64,000 bases of DNA from Phascolarctos cinereus (taxonomy: Eukaryota; Chordata; Mammalia; Diprotodontia; Phascolarctidae). Shown here piece after piece: positions 11,050 to 21,759 of the stretch (position 1 is the stretch's first letter; each line of letters starts with the position of its first letter). A model generated the notes under the pieces. That model ran no database searches. It was not told where the DNA came from and saw only the letters and a program-made list of their open reading frames with translations. The DNA lies in NCBI RefSeq assembly GCF_002099425.1, contig NW_018344253.1:2232001-2296000 (forward strand). Direction: 5' to 3'. Made by a program: the position numbers and the translations under genes.

Positions 11050-11705
11050 AAAGAGACCTTAGGACATGAGATGTTAGAAGCTAGGACAATAGAATGTCAG
11101 GGCCAGAAGGGACTTTAGAACATGGAAGGTTAGAACCTAGGACATAGAACGTCAGGGCCAGAAAGGACCTTAGGACATGCAATGTTAGAACACAGAACAG
11201 AATGTCAGAGCCAGAAGGGACTTTAGAACATGGAAGGTTAGAACCTAGGACATAGAATGTCAGGGCCAGAAGGGATCTTAGGACATGGTAGAACACAGAA
11301 CATAATGTCAGAGCCAGAAGGGACCTTAGGACATGGTAGAACACAGAACATAATGTCAAGGCTAGAAAGGACCTTAGAACATGGAATGTTAGAATACAGA
11401 GTAGAATGTCAGGGCTGGAAGGGACCTTAGGACATAGAATGTTAGAACACAGAACAGAATGTCAGAGCCAGAAGGGACCTTAGGACATGGTAGAACACAG
11501 AACAGAATGTCAGAGCCAGAAGGGACCTTAGGACATGGTAGAACACAGAACAGAATGTCAAGGCTAGAAAGGACCTTAGAACATGGAATGTTAGAATACA
11601 GAGTAGAATGTCAGGGCTGGAAGGGACCTTAGGACATGGAATGTTAGAACACAGAACAGAATGTCAGAGCCAGAAAGGACTTTAGAACACGGAATGTTAG
11701 TACCC
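11050..11705 (+). repeat. Minisatellite, ~50-bp units with ~201-bp higher-order period
   Basis: About 13 units share agaatgtcagagccagaag and 'ggaccttaggacat', plus a gttagaacacagaaca segment. Unit length alternates because some units lack 'gaatgt' (catggtagaac versus catggaatgttagaac). A marked variant beginning caaggctagaaaggacc occurs at about 11358 and again at about 11559, giving a four-unit repeat of about 201 bp. Open frames across it repeat LLALT and FYHVLRS on the minus strand and are spurious. Confidence 0.9.
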
Positions 11706-11803
11706 AGGAATGTTATATCTTAAATCTCACTCTTGGCTTAGCCAGGCAGCCCTAGGAATCTTCTTTATATCCAACCTCATAGCTCCTACACATTTTTCTA
11801 GGC

Positions 11804-12008
11804 CAGAGGTCCTTGAAGTATGATCAGGGAACCCAAAGACCCTGTGGCAGGGTTCCACAAGGCCGAACCTATTTTCATAATAATAGTAAGATGCTATAAT
11901 TTCTAATATAATAGATATCCATAGGTATAACCCATATAAACAAAATCTCTTTAGAATGTTTAATAATTTCTAAAGGGGTCCTGAGGCCAAGAAATTTGAG
12001 AACCACTG
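11804..12008 (+). mobile_element. hAT-Charlie-type non-autonomous DNA transposon
   Basis: The ends are imperfect inverted repeats (cagaggtccttgaagtat / gaaatttgagaaccactg). The internal words 'tattttcataataatagtaa' and 'taacccatataaacaaaatc' are typical of mammalian Charlie MITEs. Flanking octamers ttctaggc and ctctagga match at 6 of 8 bases, the hAT duplication size. It has no coding capacity. Confidence 0.8.
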
Positions 12009-12019
12009 CTCTAGGAAAT

Positions 12020-12390
12020 ATAGGGTGAAATGAATCAATCCACTAGAATTTTGCTCACAAAATAGAAGGTCCAGGGGCTTGTGTTGCTTCCTTCTCCCCC
12101 ATCCTACCCCAACTCTCCATTTCCACCCCATCCCAACTCCCCATTTCCACCCCCAAAAGCAAGTAGATTGGTGTCCCATCCACCCTCTGAACTTAGGGCT
12201 TTGACATAGAAGCCTGAGTTTGAAACCCAAATTCCCAGGTTCAAATCCTATTGCCATTCCCATGCATGACTCTGGCCAAAGACATATAACATCTCTGGGC
12301 CCCAGTTTCTATGCTTCAAGACTTGGATCCATGTATTTCCTCTAATGGTGCAGAAGCCACCCCATCCATGCTTCCTTATCCTATAAGACT
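12020..12390. other. Mostly unassigned; degenerate MIR near 12190-12310
   Basis: A roughly 24-bp C-rich unit, 'ccaactctccatttccaccc', is duplicated around 12107-12152. A weak sense MIR follows: 'ggttcaaatcctattgccat', then 'catctctgggccccagttt'. Nothing else is recognised. Confidence 0.45.
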
Positions 12391-12394
12391 AATA

Positions 12395-12965
12395 CTGTCC
12401 CTTGTTCTCCCATGAATCCCCCACAGGACAGGGGAAGGGGGACACCCAACATGCAAAAGGCTTTCCTCTGGATCTCTTGGCATCACAGGACAGCAGTAGA
12501 GCACAAGGAGTTGTCCATTAGCTATCACTCAGTGTCACCCCAGGACTGGTCCACCTCATTTCCCATCCTGAATCTCTCTGATGCTATCTTTTACATCTCT
12601 TCCCTTGTTCAATCCTTCCTTAGTGGCATGTTGCAGCCTCCTCCCTCCCACCATGCATCTCTCTACTGGCCTTTGGGTGACCCACAATTTTAATTCTTCA
12701 GAGACTATGTTATTCCATGACTCAAAGCCATAGAGTATCACTGGAAGAACATTGACGTTAAAAACATGGGCCTTTGCTCCAGGGAGGAGCTTGGACCATT
12801 TCCCAGATATCATCCAGCCTGTTCTGCACAGAATCTTCCTCCAAGGCCTGATTGGAGCATGAAGAAGACCACAGCTTCCAAAAGATGTTCGTCCAGCTCA
12901 GGTTCTCCGGAGGAAAGGTTTCAGGTATAGTCCCAACATCATGTGTTCTTTCCAAAGACAAGACC
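12395..12965 (-). mobile_element. RTE-type LINE fossil (C-terminal part)
   Basis: The minus-strand frame at 12556-12813 reads HVFNVNVLPVILYGFESWN followed by VTQRPVERCMVG and GRDVKDSIREI. These match the conserved tail of RTE reverse transcriptase (LPAMLYGSETW, TQRAMERSMLG). Truncated and diverged. Confidence 0.82.
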
Positions 12966-13125
12966 AGCTAAGACAAAAGAGGCTCACCACCAGTAGACTG
13001 GACATTCAGTGATGAATCCTTTGGTCATGACAATCCATGAAACTCAGTTTCTTCATCTATCCAAAACAGGGATGGTGATAATAATTATGCTATATGTGTA
13101 CTTCCCACCTCATGGGTCTGTCCTG

Positions 13126-13345
13126 AGAATCAAGCAATAAACATTTATTAAGCACCTACTGTATTCTAGTCTCTGCACTAGCCAGTGAGGATACAAGTAC
13201 AAAGAATGAAACAATCCCTACTTTCAAGGAGCTTTCACTCTAACAGGAGAAACAAAAAGTAAGTACATATAGACTGGATATAACAAGAATAAATACGAAG
13301 TGGTTTGGGAGGGAGGACGCTAGCAGATGGGAGGATTAGGAAAGG
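13126..13345 (+). mobile_element. Family A ancient repeat, 5' part
   Basis: It opens with 'acatttattaagcacctact', then caaggagctttcactctaac and a gtttgggagggagg segment. This is the order shared by the unnamed old family recurring at 38.7, 40.4, 41.9, 56.0, 57.4, 60.4 and 61.7 kb. I cannot assign a class. Confidence 0.6.
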
Positions 13346-13480
13346 CAAATTGATATAGGTTACACATGTGAAATCATGTAAAACATTTCCAGATTAGTCA
13401 TGAACAAACATTATTCTTTAAAGGGATCCATCGGCTTCACTAGACTACCGAAGGAATCCACAGCACAAAAAAGATTAAGT
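13345..13480 (+). mobile_element. hAT-like relic, partial
   Basis: The 3' half 'tttaaagggatccatcggct' and 'tcactagactaccgaaggaa' parallels the better-preserved copies at 26.3 and 27.45 kb (ggggtccataggctttac). Confidence 0.5.
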
Positions 13481-13499
13481 GCCCCTGATGTTGATAGAT

Positions 13500-13737
13500 A
13501 AATGATGCCGTTGTGCAGTTGTATCTAACTCTTTGTGACCCCATTTGGGGTTTTCTTGGCAAAGACGCTACAGTGGTTTGCCACTTTCTTCTCCAGCTCG
13601 TTTGACAAATGAGGAAATCGAGGCAAACAGGGTTAAGTGCCCAGGAAACTGAAGTTAGGTGACTTGCCCAAGGTCACAGCCAAGACTTCAACGCAGCCCC
13701 CTATGACAATGACTCTTTCCATTACCCTACACTGCCT
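13500..13737 (-). mobile_element. tRNA-headed SINE with RTE tail (inverted)
   Basis: The tail leads on the plus strand ('gtgaccccatttggggtttt'), followed by the core ('gtgacttgcccaaggtcaca') and a degraded head. A short internal duplication of the 'gttaagtgcccagg / gttaggtgacttg' part is visible near 13630-13670. Confidence 0.82.
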
Positions 13738-13739
13738 CC

Positions 13740-14340
13740 CACACAGAGTCCGCCCTTCTTACAAAGCTGTGATACAAACGGCCTTGGAAAAGCAATCGCC
13801 CATCTTTTGTTCTCAAGTTCTTCTATTCTCTGCCTCTCTCAGGCTGCCGGGTTCCTTTCTCACCTGCGCTGAAGACGGAAGCAATTGCTCCACTCTGATG
13901 AGAGCTCCTTTCCTAACCCCCATCCCTCCTTAGCTCCCAGGAGTACTGCTATCTCTTCGACTAATTGGCTAATCGTCTGGGGCCCCCGATAGGAGCCTGG
14001 TCTAGACATGACCTAGTCCCGTAGGGCCGTGGGAGCCGGGCTCTCATTAAGACCATCAGCCCTATATCCTAGCCCCACCCCCTCCCCATCCTGGGTCTGG
14101 CCCATGTAGGAGAGGGTGGGATTAATGTGCCAGGTTGGCTTTACTTACCTGACCCATTATCCTGGAAGGGGAGCCAGGATGGGCAGATAGACAGGCAAGT
14201 ATTTCCTTTTGTTTGCTCTCGGGGGATAGGGGAAAGAAAAGCAGAGGGGAGGCCTGGGAAAGCTCAGAACCAGGACAGGGAGCAGGGAGAATCACAAGAA
14301 GAAAATGGCTGAAATGGAAGGCAGGAAGAGAGAGACTGAG
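13740..14340. other. Unique block, possible conserved non-coding element
   Basis: No repeat is recognised. It contains 'gggattaatgtgccaggttg' and 'ctgacccattatcctggaag' at about 14118-14168, with homeodomain-like GGATTA and ATTAAT words. Function is inferred only from its non-repetitive character. Confidence 0.3.
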
Positions 14341-14349
14341 CCTTAATTA

Positions 14350-14505
14350 GAGACCACAAATTTAGGGCTGGAAGGGACTGTCAAGGGCAACTCATTCAAT
14401 ACCATTTTACAGGTGAGGAGACTGAAGCACAGTCATCAAGATGATATCAGGAGCAAAATTTGAACCCAGGTCCTTCTGACTCCAAATCCCACACTCTATC
14501 ATCCT
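14350..14505 (-). mobile_element. MIR SINE (inverted)
   Basis: Marks are 'ggaagggactgtcaagggca', 'ttttacaggtgaggagactg' and 'tttgaacccaggtccttctg' in antisense MIR order. Confidence 0.75.
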
Positions 14506-14554
14506 AACTCTGTAATTCATTCTTCTCATAAGCATCTTTTGAAAAGTGGACTAT

Positions 14555-14693
14555 GCGGGGCAGCAAGGTGGCGCAGTGGAGAGAGCAATAGCCCCTGAAG
14601 TCAGGAGGACCTGAGTTCAAATTCAGCCAAATACTTGACACTTACAAGCTGGGTGACCTTGGGCAAGTCACTTAACCCCAATTGCCTTAAAAA
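14555..14693 (+). mobile_element. Short A-tailed tRNA SINE, young
   Basis: Head 'ggggcagcaaggtggcgcag', B box gagttcaaatt, core 'gtgaccttgggcaagtcact', and an A tail after ccaattgcctt. It is flanked by aaaagtgga repeated before the head and after the tail. The short A-tailed form differs from the RTE-tailed form and may have used L1 machinery. Confidence 0.88.
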
Positions 14694-14699
14694 AAAAGT

Positions 14700-15170
14700 G
14701 GATATATTCAATGAGACCATTAGGATCAAAGAAAAGGACTCTGTTGAAGGAAGGATAAAAGGAGTTAATTGCATCTTGTCCCATAGAAGAACAGAGCTGT
14801 AACTAGGGCAGGGCAGTAGGTGCTTTTCCTCAGGGAGACAACAGAGGGCCAGGAGAGTGCCTTTTCTTCCTGTGGTGATCTGGAGACCATTGTCCCCACT
14901 CCTTGCCTTACCCCCCTGCCCAAGACATGCCTTCTCACCACCCCCCAAAATAGACCAGACTCTGGGAAATGGGCTGTGACTGTACCTGCAATCAGATTAT
15001 CATCTCTCTCCCCACCCCCACTCCCTTTTCTCCAACTATTATTGCTTCAGATAAATATATTCCTAGATATGGCTCTGAACGTAAGGGTTGGGTAAATGGG
15101 GTAAGATTACATTAAAAAGAGGCAGTGAATATCTGTTCTTAGGGGCCATCTAAGAGGGATTATAGAAGCC
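14700..15170. other. Unassigned spacer
   Basis: No repeat family or exon is recognised. Overlapping open frames of 91-115 residues on opposite strands look like chance. Confidence 0.4.
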
Positions 15171-15174
15171 TTGA

Positions 15175-15745
15175 ATCCCAGGGTTGGAAAGGACCTCAGG
15201 TATCACTTACTTGAACCACTATCTGAACAGGACCCCCATAACAACGTCCCTGACAAGAGGTATCCAACTTTCACTTGAAAACGCCCAAGGATGGGAAATT
15301 CACTACCCTCCTCTCCCCACTCAACCCAGGCAACCTATTCCACTTCTGGACCAATCTGACTGTTAGAAAAGTTTCCCCTGTATTAAGCCAAAATTTCTAT
15401 CACTGTATCATCTGCCCATTAATTCTGTTTCTGCCCTCTGGGGCCCAGCAAAACAAGTGTTTGGAAAATCCATTTTACCTCCTTAACCTTTATTTCCTCT
15501 TCTGTAAAATGAGGGGCTGGTAACAGTTCATCTCTCACATCCCTTCCAGCTCTGAATTGTATTATCCTACAATTAATCTCTCATCCACACTCTCAGATAC
15601 TTGAAGATGATTATTATGTCCTGTTAAGTTTTCTCTTCTCAAGGTGAATCAACCCCAGGATCCTCATCTAACTGTGTGATCCACTTGTCAATAGGGCCCT
15701 GGCCCCTGATGTGACAGATCAGGTTTTACCTTGATGAGTTCTCAT
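15175..15745 (-). mobile_element. L3/CR1-type LINE 3' end (inverted)
   Basis: Antisense order: 'ggaaaggacctcaggtatca', 'gggaaattcactaccctcct', 'ggcaacctattccacttctg', 'ttctgccctctggggcccag', then 'tacttgaagatgattattat' and 'ttaagttttctcttctcaag'. This is the CR1/L3 3' region read backwards. A MIR-type fragment lies inside it at 15478-15575. Confidence 0.82.
15478..15575 (+). mobile_element. MIR-type 3' fragment nested in CR1/L3
   Basis: 'tttcctcttctgtaaaatga' and 'tcccttccagctctgaattg' match the MIR 3' part. L3 sequence continues on both sides. Confidence 0.6.
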
Positions 15746-15794
15746 GGCAATAATAGTCTCTGTGGTTTATTTTACCTTCACCAAAGGTCTCCCA

Positions 15795-16025
15795 TGAAAT
15801 AGCAGAAAGAGCATCGGACTTGGAATCAGGAAAGACATAGTTTTGACTCTCACCCCCTGCTTGTTGTGTGACCATGGGTAAACCCCCCCCCCCAACATCT
15901 CTAAACCTCGATGGAGATAATGAAAGCTAGACCACTTGCCTCCCCAGGTTTTTGTGAAGATTAAATAAAAGTGAAAATTAAATAATAAAAGTAAAAATAA
16001 AGTGAAGCAAAATATAAATGCTAGC
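15795..16025 (+). mobile_element. MIR SINE
   Basis: 'agaaagagcatcggacttgg', 'tgtgtgaccatgggtaaacc' and a 3' end near 'aatgctagctattattatca'. It contains a C run and an A-rich expansion. Confidence 0.7.
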
Positions 16026-16064
16026 TATTATTATCAATATTTGGTTCCTGTCTCCCATTAACAG

Positions 16065-16310
16065 TAGAACAAGAATTAAAGTCATGGAAGGGACATAAAG
16101 AAGTCATCTTAGGGGGCAGCTAGGTGGTGCAGTGGATAGAGCTCTGGCCTTGGAGTCAGGAGAACCTGAGTTCAAATCTGGCCTCAGACACTTGATACTT
16201 ACTAGCTGTGCAACCCTGGACAAGTCACTTAACTCCATTGCCTAGCCAAAAAAAGTCGTCTTGGTCCAACGCCTTCATTTTAAGGATGAGGCCCAGAAAG
16301 GAGACAATGT
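16065..16310 (-). mobile_element. MIR-like relic split by a SINE
   Basis: Antisense MIR marks lie either side of the 16111-16252 SINE: 'catggaagggacataaagaa' on the left and 'ttcattttaaggatgaggcc' on the right. Confidence 0.6.
16111..16252 (+). mobile_element. Short A-tailed tRNA SINE, young
   Basis: Head 'gggcagctaggtggtgcagt', B box gagttcaaatc, core and A tail are intact. Flanks aagtcatctt and aagtcgtctt are a 10-bp target duplication with one difference. Confidence 0.9.
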
Positions 16311-16394
16311 TTAAAATGATACAACACAACTCTACAAAACTTCCTTATCCTTATAAAAAAAATGATGCCACTGTAGTTTATCTCTAGAGTTTCC

Positions 16395-16600
16395 CCTAGC
16401 TCTAACATTTTGTTTTGTATATTAACATCCTGTGTTAAATATTCTAACTTTCTAGGTTCTTTGTTTTAAAATTTCATGATCTAAGATGCCATTCAGCTTT
16501 GCCTGGCTATGTTCTGTGTTCTAACAGTGTTTTTTTTTACCTTTCATGTTGTATAATTAATGTTCTAACATTCCATGTTAAGAGTTCCCTTCTCACCTGG
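16395..16600 (-). repeat. Inverted relative of the 11-kb minisatellite
   Basis: The reverse complement shows ttagaacacagaacat and acatggaatgttagaac words. Plus-strand marks are 'tatgttctgtgttctaacag' and 'gttctaacattccatgttaa'. Older and more diverged than the main array. Confidence 0.6.
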
Positions 16601-16660
16601 AGAGTTTATGATTTAAGAAAAGTATCCTGATTTCTGGAATGTTGCTTTAGCCACTATAAT

Positions 16661-16828
16661 CCTTTCTCTCTCTGTCTCTGTCTCTTTCTCTATCTCTCTG
16701 ACTCTCTCTCTGTCTCTCTGTCTCTCTGTTTCTCTCTCTGCCTCTGTCTCTTTCTCTGTCTCTCTGACTCTCTCTCTGTCTCTGTCTTTGTCTCTGTCTC
16801 TGTCTCTCTCTCTGTGTCTCTTTACCTC

Positions 16829-16900
<72 letters not shown>

Positions 16901-17113
16901 TCTGTCTCTCCCTCTGACTCTCTCTCAGACTCTCTCTGTCTGTGACTCTCTCTCTCTCTGTCTCTTTCTCCCTCCCTCCCTCCCTCTCTCTCTGTCTCTT
17001 TCTCTGTCTCTCTCTCTCTCTGACTCTCTCTCTCCTTGTGACTCTCACTCTCTCTCTCTGACTCTCTTTCTCTCTCTCTTTCCCTCCCCCATCTCTCTCT
17101 GACTCTCTGTCTC

Positions 17114-17179
<66 letters not shown>

Positions 17180-17394
17180 TCTCTCTCTCTCTGTGTCTCT
17201 CTCTCTGTCTCTTTCTCCCTCCCTCCCTCCCTCTCTCTCTGTCTCTTTCTCTGTCTCTCTCTCTCTCTCTGACTCTGTCTCTCCTTGTGACTCTCACTCT
17301 CTCTCTCTGACTCTCTCTTTCTCTCTCTCTTTCCCTCCCCCCCGTCTCTCTCTGACTCTCTGTCTCTCTGACTCTCTCACTCTCTCTCTCTGTT
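16661..17394 (+). repeat. Long (TC)n-rich tract with internal duplication
   Basis: More than 700 bp of almost pure pyrimidine on the plus strand, with tctctg and ctgact variants and 'ccctccctccctccctc' islands. A roughly 248-bp section is duplicated. Very long Arg/Glu open frames across it, including one of 280 residues on the minus strand, are artefacts. Confidence 0.95.
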
Positions 17395-17519
17395 ATATGT
17401 GAATGCTCATAAGTAGCTGAATGGGCACAAAACCCCATAGGTCTGTGTTCCAAGACCACAGGGTTCCTGGCTTCTAACCTGAGATACAAGCCAGAGGAAA
17501 ACCATAACCCTTAGGTGAA

Positions 17520-18170
17520 AACATCCCAACCCTATCCTGGGAGTTTCCTCCTTTTCCTTCTCCACCCGCAGGCCTCCTCAGTCCTCCGTTTCCCCTGACC
17601 ATCACTCAGTCTGTCCAATGTACCAGACCCACTTCCCAGGAGGCTTTCTGCGCCTGACACCGGAGGTCCATCTCAGAGTGAGCTGGCTGTTTGGAACAGG
17701 CCCCCTTTGTCTCGCTGAGTGCACCTGTAGTGTTTCACAGACGGGTGAGTCAGCTCTTGGCAGGTTGCTGGGGGCATCCACTCTAAATGATCTAAAGTTT
17801 GAAAAGAAACTTTTCTTTCCTTTTTTTCCTCCTCCTTCCTCTCTCCCCTCTCCACTGGCCTTAATGGGGCCGTAATCTCTCCAGGGCAGCAGTGGAACAT
17901 CAATGCCTTGCCAGAATTTCCTAAGCCTCCTTAGATGGGAGGCAGGGTGAGACAGGAGGGCCCAGGGCTGGGGGACAGATGGATGGATGACTGTTCAAGA
18001 GCACTGATGTACTTTCACTACGTGTGTTAAAGGTCATGTATTTTAACTCATAGGGGAGTCCTTAGATCCCTTACTTAGGGTCTCTTTATTCTAACTTTAC
18101 AAACAATTTTAATAAGTTTGATGGTCTTGTTTCCCAGGGTGAGCCAGGTTAGAAGCAAGAGGGGCAGAGG
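17520..18170. other. Unique block
   Basis: No repeat is recognised. A TGAGTCAGC word at about 17745 resembles an AP-1/MAF site. An open frame at 17618-17875 has no recognisable domain. Confidence 0.3.
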
Positions 18171-18179
18171 CAGGCATAT

Positions 18180-18475
18180 TGTCCTTAAATAATTACTCTT
18201 TTCAAGGGCACTAGGCTTGAATTCAGTCCTAGTACTTAATACCTATGTGATTTTGACTTCCCTTTCCTGGCTGCAGTTTCTTTCTCTATAATATGAAAAG
18301 GGCACAAGGCAGCATTCTGAAGAACAAAGAGCACTGGATTTGGAGTTTGGGAAACCTAGCTTTGAAGCCTAATTCTGTGACTTATATTAGTTGTAAGACC
18401 TTGGGTAAGTCATTCATTTTCCCTCTCTGGGTCTTTGTTTCCTCATCTGTAGAATGAGGCTGTTGACTTGCCCTC
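18180..18475 (+). mobile_element. Two adjacent degraded MIR SINEs
   Basis: First: 'aggcttgaattcagtcctag' to 'ctttctctataatatg' (18205-18297). Second: 'gagcactggatttggagttt', 'agaccttgggtaagtcattc' and 'gtttcctcatctgtagaatg' (18330-18460). Confidence 0.7.
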
Positions 18476-18912
18476 TCTGGGAAGTCAGCTATCTGCCATC
18501 CATTTCCCATTAAAGTAACCTCTATATCTGACAGCCTTATTTGTGGTGACTGATTCCTATCCAGTATGATGTAGGAACGTGGATAATAAATCTCTAAGGA
18601 CATAGCTATAGAGCTTTGAAGTAGAGTTTTACCACCAGGGCTCTGTGGTGATAAAGTCATTATAGTTTACATTAAATTTTCCTGTCCTATTAGATCCCAA
18701 AAAGTTCAAGGAACTAAATAATCATTTTTCTTCTCCCTTTCCCTCCTCCCTTTTTTCTTCTGCTACCTGTTCAAAACTAGAGCTAACTTGTTATGTATTT
18801 AGAATATTGGGCCAAGATATATGTACTGAATCCTACAGGTTGTGCATACGACAGCATCCATTGGGCTTTTCTCATTCACTTGGTTTTTATCCTGTGGATA
18901 GTTGAACCAAAT

Positions 18913-19143
18913 GGGCAGCTAGGTGGTGCGGTGGATAGAGCAAGACTCATCTTCCTGAGTTCGAATCTGGCCTTAGACACTTACTAGCTGTGTGACCTTG
19001 GGAAAATCACTTAGCCCCCTTTGCCTCAGTTTCCTGATCTGTAAAATATGCTGGAGAAGGAAACGGCAAAGCACTCTGATGTCTTTGCCAAGAAAACCCC
19101 AAATGGGGTCACAAAGAGTTGTATACAACTGAACAATGACAAA
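18913..19143 (+). mobile_element. tRNA-headed SINE with RTE tail
   Basis: Head 'gggcagctaggtggtgcggt', core 'gtgtgaccttgggaaaatca', RTE-like tail 'aaaccccaaatggggtcaca'. Flanking ttgaaccaaa and ttgaaccgaa is a target duplication. About 15 bp are missing between the head and the B box region. Confidence 0.9.
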
Positions 19144-19149
19144 TTGAAC

Positions 19150-19730
19150 CGAACTCTTCTGAGGCATTATAGATCTCCCCTCACCCCTCACTTTTCCTCT
19201 TGTTTCAGGTTTAACCCCTTCCCCAACATTACCATCCCAGTACATAACTGCTCGTTTGGTTTTAAAACATCTTTCTATTTTGTGGCTCTAGAGAATGCTC
19301 GGTAACCTAATAAATATTCTGCAATATTCTGAGACTTGATGAAATCAACACAATGAACACGACAAGAGAATGTGGAGGATCTTGGTACTGATAGGGAATT
19401 TCTTCACAATTTGGATTATGCAGTGTACATTCTAAACACTTCCGAGGAGCATGTATTGTCCTTTCTTAATACAATGAGGTAAATGCAACTTTGTAGGTAA
19501 TATTGAGTTTTTGAAAGATGAGACTCATGAATGGGTGTACTTTCTCTAGCTTCTGAGAGGTGAAACTAATCAAGACATGCCAAAAATCTATTAAAAACTA
19601 TATGTTCCAAGATATGTATACTCCACTTCTAGCAGAATGAGACCTCTAGCTGAGGAACAGATGCTTAAAGTACTCCCCACCAGTAGGACAATATCTTGCC
19701 TTGGTGACATTTTAAAAGACTGTATTAATG
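19150..19730. other. Unassigned
   Basis: No family is recognised. AT-rich, with no domain-bearing frame. Confidence 0.4.
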
Positions 19731-19990
19731 AAGCATCATCCATATCCTTTATCTGGCTAGGTGGTCTGTGGTATATAACAAAAACATGCTCTTTGTTTCT
19801 CTCTCCTTTTTTTTTTTCCCCTTGCCCATCGGCTTTCTACCATGCTTCCCCTTCCTGGATTTCTTTTCTTATATGTTTTTTTAAGCTCTTTTTTTTTAGA
19901 TCTAGTTATTTTAAACAAGGTATTCTCCATAAAGAATTCCATTGAACTGTCTCTTTATGCTAATATTTCAAGTTCACTTTGTTCACACTT
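19730..19990 (+). mobile_element. Unclassified marsupial-type interspersed repeat (tentative)
   Basis: 'ttatctggctaggtggtctg', 'tttcttttcttatatgtttt' and 'tttaaacaaggtattctcca' look like a T-rich dispersed repeat known to me only by texture. I cannot name the class. Confidence 0.3.
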
Positions 19991-20280
19991 ATATACTGTA
20001 CATCTGTATATTTATCTATTTCTATAAATATATGCATATACACATACGTATGTCAGTCTATAGATATTGTTCCTGGCCATTTCTCCTGCTGTTATTTTTG
20101 CTCTCTCTTCCCTATTGGGATTATATGAAGGTAAATACTATAACAGCAATAATAATGTGGTTTCCCAGTATTGGTACTATATATTTTTTTATTGATATTG
20201 CAGTATCTCATCCTGAATTCAGACTAGCCCTATAAGGTCAGTAGGGTGATAAAGATTCTCTCCATTATCTAGACTGGTAA
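19990..20280. other. AT-rich spacer with ACATA/TATG runs
   Basis: Low-complexity TATA/CATA words near 20010-20060. A hydrophobic open frame of 97 residues has no family resemblance. Confidence 0.35.
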
Positions 20281-21740
20281 ACTAAAGTCTGTACTGGGGC
20301 AGTCACCAGAAGCAAGGTCTCTTCCCTCCCTCCCAGCCCAGGGTTGTCTTGGCCAGGACCCACTAAGGTGAACAGCAGGATGTGGCCCTGATTGTAAATG
20401 CGATGTGTCAGACCAAAGGGTTAATCCCAGAGAGTGCGTAAACAGAGCTTCTGTGGCTGAGACAAGGGCTCTTTATGGTCTGCCTCTCATCCCACAAGCA
20501 CCTGGCTGGGAGAAGAGTCTGCTTACCACGGTCCCCTGAACTCCCCACCGCCACCACCACTGGGGGATAAGAGCACCATGTTTACAAGTTCATGGGCCAA
20601 ACAGATCCGAATGTGCCTCCAACCCTCCCCATCCTATACCCACATGCACACACATGTGTGCACAGGCATGTTACCACCACCGACTCACCCCGTGCCCCAG
20701 CCACAGAGGCAGAGAGTGAGGGGGTGAGACAACCACAGACCCTCAAACCAGCTGGCAGAAACCCCAGTCAGTGACCCAGGGAGAACCCGTAGTATGCCCA
20801 GGAGGTGTTCAGAACCAGCCATGAAGATTGCAGGGCCCCAGACCAGACTACACAGAGCTACAGATGAATAGTTTGGATTCAGAAGTGGAAAAGGTGATTT
20901 TTTTCCCTCTCCCTCTCCCTCCCCCACGATTTGTGTCAGCCCTTATCCCAAATCTTTACAGCCCCTATGTCCTCTCTTTTCCCCTCAGTACCCCACATCC
21001 CCATTCCTTCTCGCTTACATCTCCCAAACTCCTTCCACTTCTCCCCTAAGGCCCCTGGCTCCCTTATTTCCCTATCAGCCCCTTCCCTCTTCCTCAGGTC
21101 ACCCAATCCCCACTCCCCTCTCCTGTGCTCTCCATGCTACTATTCCCTAGCGCTCCCAGCCTCCCCTGGGTCTCCTAGCCCCTTTCCCACTCCACTGCAT
21201 CCTCTCCCCATCTTCCTTCACTCCCTATTAGTGTCCCCAGGCTCCCTCTCCTCTCCCTCAGGATCCATGCCTTACAAAGTCATAGCTCCCTACCTAAACT
21301 CTAAGTCTAACTAAACTCTAAGGTACTTGGGTTATACAGCAAGGCTTACCTGATGTTTCTGGCCAGAGCACCAGCCAAAGTGGCCTTGGCCTTGGCTCAG
21401 GGCCTGGGACGTCAGGCCTGAGGTGGGTGTACTTAAGGGAGATTTGTTTATTTGGCACCGGGAAGCTGGTGACCAGAAATCTACAAGTGGTGCGTGAAGT
21501 GCCTCCTCCCCACCTCCAGTGATTTCCCCACAGCTCCCAGCTGTCCTCCCCCTCCCCCAGGCCAGACGTCAAGGTATTGCTGCTCCATCTTTCCTGTGAA
21601 AGTGCAGACAGAGTCGGGCCTCTTTAGATACCCCCTCACCCAAACAGCTCGTGCCCATTTGCCCTAGGGAAACAGGGATTCTCCCATCTACCCTCCCCCC
21701 ATCTGACTGGTATGGTCTTGACTCTCTGAGCAAGCGAAAT
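20280..21740. other. GC-rich unique block
   Basis: The longest stretch in the window without an obvious repeat. It includes a C/T-rich section (20895-21280) and 'agggttaatcccagagagtg' near 20417. Overlapping Pro/Ser/Leu-rich frames derive from the pyrimidine bias. I see no splice-bounded exon. Host regulatory sequence is possible. Confidence 0.35.
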
Positions 21741-21759
21741 GCAAGCATTTACCCACAGT

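Noticed and set aside
11081-11359. 92-residue frame made of repeated LLALT/FYHVLRS blocks
   Set aside because: It mirrors the minisatellite unit on the opposite strand; frame kept by chance unit length.
12556-12813. 85-residue frame that looks protein-like
   Set aside because: As a host gene: it is the degraded C-terminal tail of an RTE LINE, annotated as such.
16647-17489. 280-residue open frame on the minus strand, rich in Arg and Glu
   Set aside because: It is a translation of the (TC)n tract. Composition is fully explained by the dinucleotide repeat.
20931-21314. 127-residue Pro/Ser/Leu frame as a coding exon
   Set aside because: It follows the C/T-rich composition of the region; amino-acid content matches base bias and no family is recognisable.
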